From NCBI GenBank assembly GCA_020726205.1, contig DYTA01000033.1:1-9530 (forward strand): a DNA stretch of 9,530 nt, given 5' to 3'. The notes beneath the pieces were generated by a model that did not search any database, had not been told where the DNA came from, and worked only from the letters and a program-made list of their open reading frames with translations. Made by a program: the position numbers and the translations under genes. This DNA is from Nitrosospira multiformis (GTDB lineage Bacteria; Pseudomonadota; Gammaproteobacteria; Burkholderiales; UBA11063). Shown here one piece after another: positions 7,370 through 9,530 of this stretch (positions are counted from its first letter, which is position 1; every line of letters begins with the position of its first letter).

Positions 7370-7390
7370 GTTACATACAAAAAATGTAAC
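7370..7390 (+). repeat. Perfect 7-bp inverted repeat (stem-loop) between fnlC and the acyltransferase
   Basis: GTTACAT (7370-7376) is followed by a 7-base A-rich loop and the exact reverse complement ATGTAAC (7384-7390). The downstream bases are T-rich but interrupted (TTATTTGTTATT). The stem has only two G-C pairs, so it would be a weak intrinsic terminator at best. It could instead be an attenuator, a processing or stability hairpin, or a dyad-symmetric protein site. It sits 19 bases after the fnlC stop and 34 bases before the acyltransferase ATG. Confidence 0.5.
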
Positions 7391-7424
7391 TTATTTGTTA
7401 TTAAAAAAGGAAATTTAATTAAAA

Positions 7425-9437
7425 ATGGGAAATATCAAGGAAAATAAAAGTTCAATAGAACATAAACCAATTTTGTATCGTCCAGATGTTGATGGATTAA
7501 GATCAATTGCTGTTTTATCAGTAATTTTATTTCATATCTGGCCACATACATTAACAGGTGGGTTTGTTGGAGTGGATATTTTTTTTGTTATTTCAGGTTT
7601 TTTAATTACATCAATTTTAACTAAGGAATTAGACTCTGGCACTTTTACATTTAAAGCTTTTTACACAAGAAGAATTAAACGCATTTTACCTGTTTTTTTT
7701 ATTGTGGTTTTTTGTACCTCAATAGCAGCTTATTTTTTATTGCTACCAAATTTTTATCTTAAATTTGTTGAAACAGCTGTTAGTGCTAGTGTTTATTTAT
7801 CTAACGTATATTTTTCTAAAACTAGTGATTATTTTGCTTTAGATTCAAATGCTTACCCATTATTACATACATGGTCTTTATCTGTAGAGGAACAATATTA
7901 TCTATTTTGGCCTTTAGTATTAATGTTTTTAAGTAAGTATACAAAAAAAAATATGTGGTTTACTGTGATTGTGATTACACTTTTATTTAGTTTATCATAT
8001 TATTTTTCTATTTATTCTACCGCACATAATACTAGTTTTGGATATTATTCTATATTTTCTCGTGCATTTGAATTAATGGTTGGTTCAGTTCTTGCATTAT
8101 TAATATCTTCACCAAAATATAAGTTAAGGATTTCATCAACAGTTATTCGCTTAATTATCGCAAATTTTATATCAGGAAGTGGTTTTGCATTAATTTTAGC
8201 CTCAACCTGTTTTTTGAATGAGAATATGCCATTTCCTGGTTATATTGCGATCGTCCCAACGTTAGGTGCAGCGTTAATTATTTATGCTGGTACTCTTTCG
8301 CATCATAGTATGATAAATAGAGTATTGATGGGTAAATTTTTTGTAGCTATAGGTCTAATTTCTTACTCCCTATATTTATGGCATTGGCCTTTATTGGCTT
8401 ACTGGCGTTACTTAAACCCTGATTTAATTATTATTTCTCTTAAAGCTGGTTTGGTTATTCTTATTGCAACTTTTGTTTTAGCTATTGCGAGTTATTTCTT
8501 AATTGAGTTACCGATTAAAAAAAGAAGATATAGCTTTAAGTCTGCGTTTATTCAGTTTCAATTATTGCCTTTAATAGCTATAGTTGCTATGGCAGGTTTG
8601 GTAATTAAAAATAAGGGTTTGCCGAATAGATTAAGCAAACAGGCACAACTCCAAAATCTATTTTTATCTGGAGATTATTGCCATAATATATCAAATGGAA
8701 ACTATACCAATTGTATATTTGGTAATAAATTAGCAAAACCAACTAATATTATTTTGTTTGGTGATTCTCATGCTGGTTCATTGTCGCCATTTTGGAATAA
8801 AGTTGCTAAACAACAAGGGGTTAGTATTAAAATTATTACAACAGACTCTTGTTATCCTTTATTAGATGATAGCCGTAAGTTACCATCTACTGAGCCAAAA
8901 CTATCTTCTAAGTCATGTTCAAACCAAATTAAGTATATAACAGAGCATATTAATGATTATAATACTTTTATTTTAGCCGCATCATGGGAGCGTTATGAAT
9001 CTGGTGGAAAGATGGTTCCATCAACTTTTATGTTCGATAGTGCATTTGAAAGCACATTAAAAATTTTATCAAATAATAAAAAAAGGGTTATAGTTATTGG
9101 AGATATACCAGTTGACTCTAAAAATATTATTGCTAGGATAGTTAGAACTAGTATGCTACCATGGGCACATAGATATCGAGATTTATTAAAATTAGAAAGC
9201 GGTACTGAATTAAATCAAAGGATAGAAAAAATATCATTACAATATCCTAATGTTTATTTTTTTAATACATATGATTTAACTGTTCAGATAAAAACCTTTC
9301 CTTATGAAAGTGGATTTTTATTGTATAAAGATAGTGATCATTTTAATCAATATGGATCTGAAATATTAGCTGATTATTATTTAAAATTAACAAGTGAATC
9401 ACAAATTAATAATTTGTTAGGCATTAATAGTAAATGA
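7425..9437 (+). CDS. Acyltransferase-3 / SGNH fusion, probable polysaccharide O-acetyltransferase
   Basis: An inner-membrane O-acyltransferase of 670 residues, the usual size for AT3-SGNH fusions (OafA/OafB-like). It probably moves acetyl groups across the membrane onto the polysaccharide. The N-terminal AT3 domain (about 18-395, roughly ten hydrophobic helices) has the catalytic R-x10-H (R26, H37), GGFVGVDIFFVISGFLIT (45-62), TWSLSVEEQYYLFWP (149-163) and SYSLYLWHWPL (313-323). The last helix is near 378-394. The C-terminal periplasmic SGNH domain (about 440-655) has the serine block FGDSHAG (445-451) and the terminal D-x-x-H (D636, H639). Four cysteines flank the domain start (C419, C430, C476, C498) and may form two disulfides. 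AAGGA lies at 7407-7411, with 13 bases before the ATG. It follows fnlC after a 73-base spacer. Acetyl as the acyl group, and the site modified, are inferred. Confidence 0.93.
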   Translation: MGNIKENKSSIEHKPILYRPDVDGLRSIAVLSVILFHIWPHTLTGGFVGVDIFFVISGFLITSILTKELDSGTFTFKAFYTRRIKRILPVFFIVVFCTSIAAYFLLLPNFYLKFVETAVSASVYLSNVYFSKTSDYFALDSNAYPLLHTWSLSVEEQYYLFWPLVLMFLSKYTKKNMWFTVIVITLLFSLSYYFSIYSTAHNTSFGYYSIFSRAFELMVGSVLALLISSPKYKLRISSTVIRLIIANFISGSGFALILASTCFLNENMPFPGYIAIVPTLGAALIIYAGTLSHHSMINRVLMGKFFVAIGLISYSLYLWHWPLLAYWRYLNPDLIIISLKAGLVILIATFVLAIASYFLIELPIKKRRYSFKSAFIQFQLLPLIAIVAMAGLVIKNKGLPNRLSKQAQLQNLFLSGDYCHNISNGNYTNCIFGNKLAKPTNIILFGDSHAGSLSPFWNKVAKQQGVSIKIITTDSCYPLLDDSRKLPSTEPKLSSKSCSNQIKYITEHINDYNTFILAASWERYESGGKMVPSTFMFDSAFESTLKILSNNKKRVIVIGDIPVDSKNIIARIVRTSMLPWAHRYRDLLKLESGTELNQRIEKISLQYPNVYFFNTYDLTVQIKTFPYESGFLLYKDSDHFNQYGSEILADYYLKLTSESQINNLLGINSK

Positions 9438-9487
9438 TTAATTTGATATTAATAATTTTATAACACGTATTTATTGAGAATTTATTT

Positions 9488-9530
9488 ATGAATGTATTAT
9501 TTATTTTTTCACGTCATGCAACTAATCCGC
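9488..9530 (+). CDS. Start of a further gene, possibly a GT4 glycosyltransferase, cut by the window edge
   Basis: An ATG at 9488 opens a frame with no stop to the right edge, giving only 14 residues (MNVLFIFSRHATNP). A GAGA at 9476-9479 sits eight bases upstream and could serve as a ribosome site. The hydrophobic strand followed by SRH and a polar stretch looks like the first Rossmann strand of a GT-B glycosyltransferase. fnlABC cassettes commonly have the FucNAc transferase (WbuB/WbjE/CapM-type) nearby, which makes that role attractive. Fourteen residues cannot prove the family. The 50-base gap before it shows only AT-rich sequence with no convincing promoter or terminator. Confidence 0.55.
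   Translation, partial: MNVLFIFSRHATNP

Noticed and set aside
9437..9453. ATTAAT repeated on both sides of a short loop after the acyltransferase stop
   Set aside because: It is an AT-only self-complementary hexamer without a G-C stem or T-run, so it is not credible as a terminator.

Overview
The window is part of a surface-polysaccharide (capsule or O-antigen) biosynthesis locus. It is AT-rich, roughly one third GC by eye. All genes are on the + strand, and most are tightly packed. The proteins resemble Gammaproteobacterial families, and an AT-rich genus such as Acinetobacter, a Pasteurellaceae member or an Orbaceae member would fit. Genus cannot be fixed from this sequence, because such loci are often horizontally acquired. 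No rRNA, tRNA, insertion sequence or CRISPR array was seen.

Layout. (1) Positions 1-3188 hold an assembly module: the 3' part of a Wzy-like repeat-unit polymerase cut by the left edge, then a GT4 glycosyltransferase overlapping its end, then a GT2 glycosyltransferase of the WaaE/LgtF-like type. (2) Positions 3219-3899 encode a small six-helix PAP2-family membrane phosphatase with a conserved PSGH motif but altered flanking motifs. (3) A 142-base gap (3900-4041) holds a candidate promoter. (4) Positions 4042-7351 are a complete fnlA-fnlB-fnlC (capE-capF-capG / wbjB-wbjC-wbjD) cassette, which converts UDP-GlcNAc to UDP-N-acetyl-L-fucosamine. (5) A 73-base spacer contains a perfect 7-bp stem-loop. 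(6) Positions 7425-9437 encode a 670-residue acyltransferase-3 protein fused to a periplasmic SGNH domain. (7) A further gene, probably a glycosyltransferase, starts at 9488 and leaves the window.

How it works together (inference from families). The fnl products supply UDP-L-FucNAc. The two complete glycosyltransferases, and perhaps the gene at the right edge, build a lipid-linked repeat unit. The Wzy protein polymerises that unit in the periplasm. The AT3-SGNH protein probably O-acetylates it, and the PAP2 protein may act on a lipid phosphate or pyrophosphate such as the undecaprenyl carrier. The initiating transferase, the Wzx flippase and the export or ligation genes are not in the window. 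The product is therefore predicted to contain L-FucNAc and probably O-acetyl groups.

Nothing here is clearly a new kind of system. The points most worth a second look are the atypical PAP2 motifs, the module boundary before fnlA, and the stem-loop before the acyltransferase.
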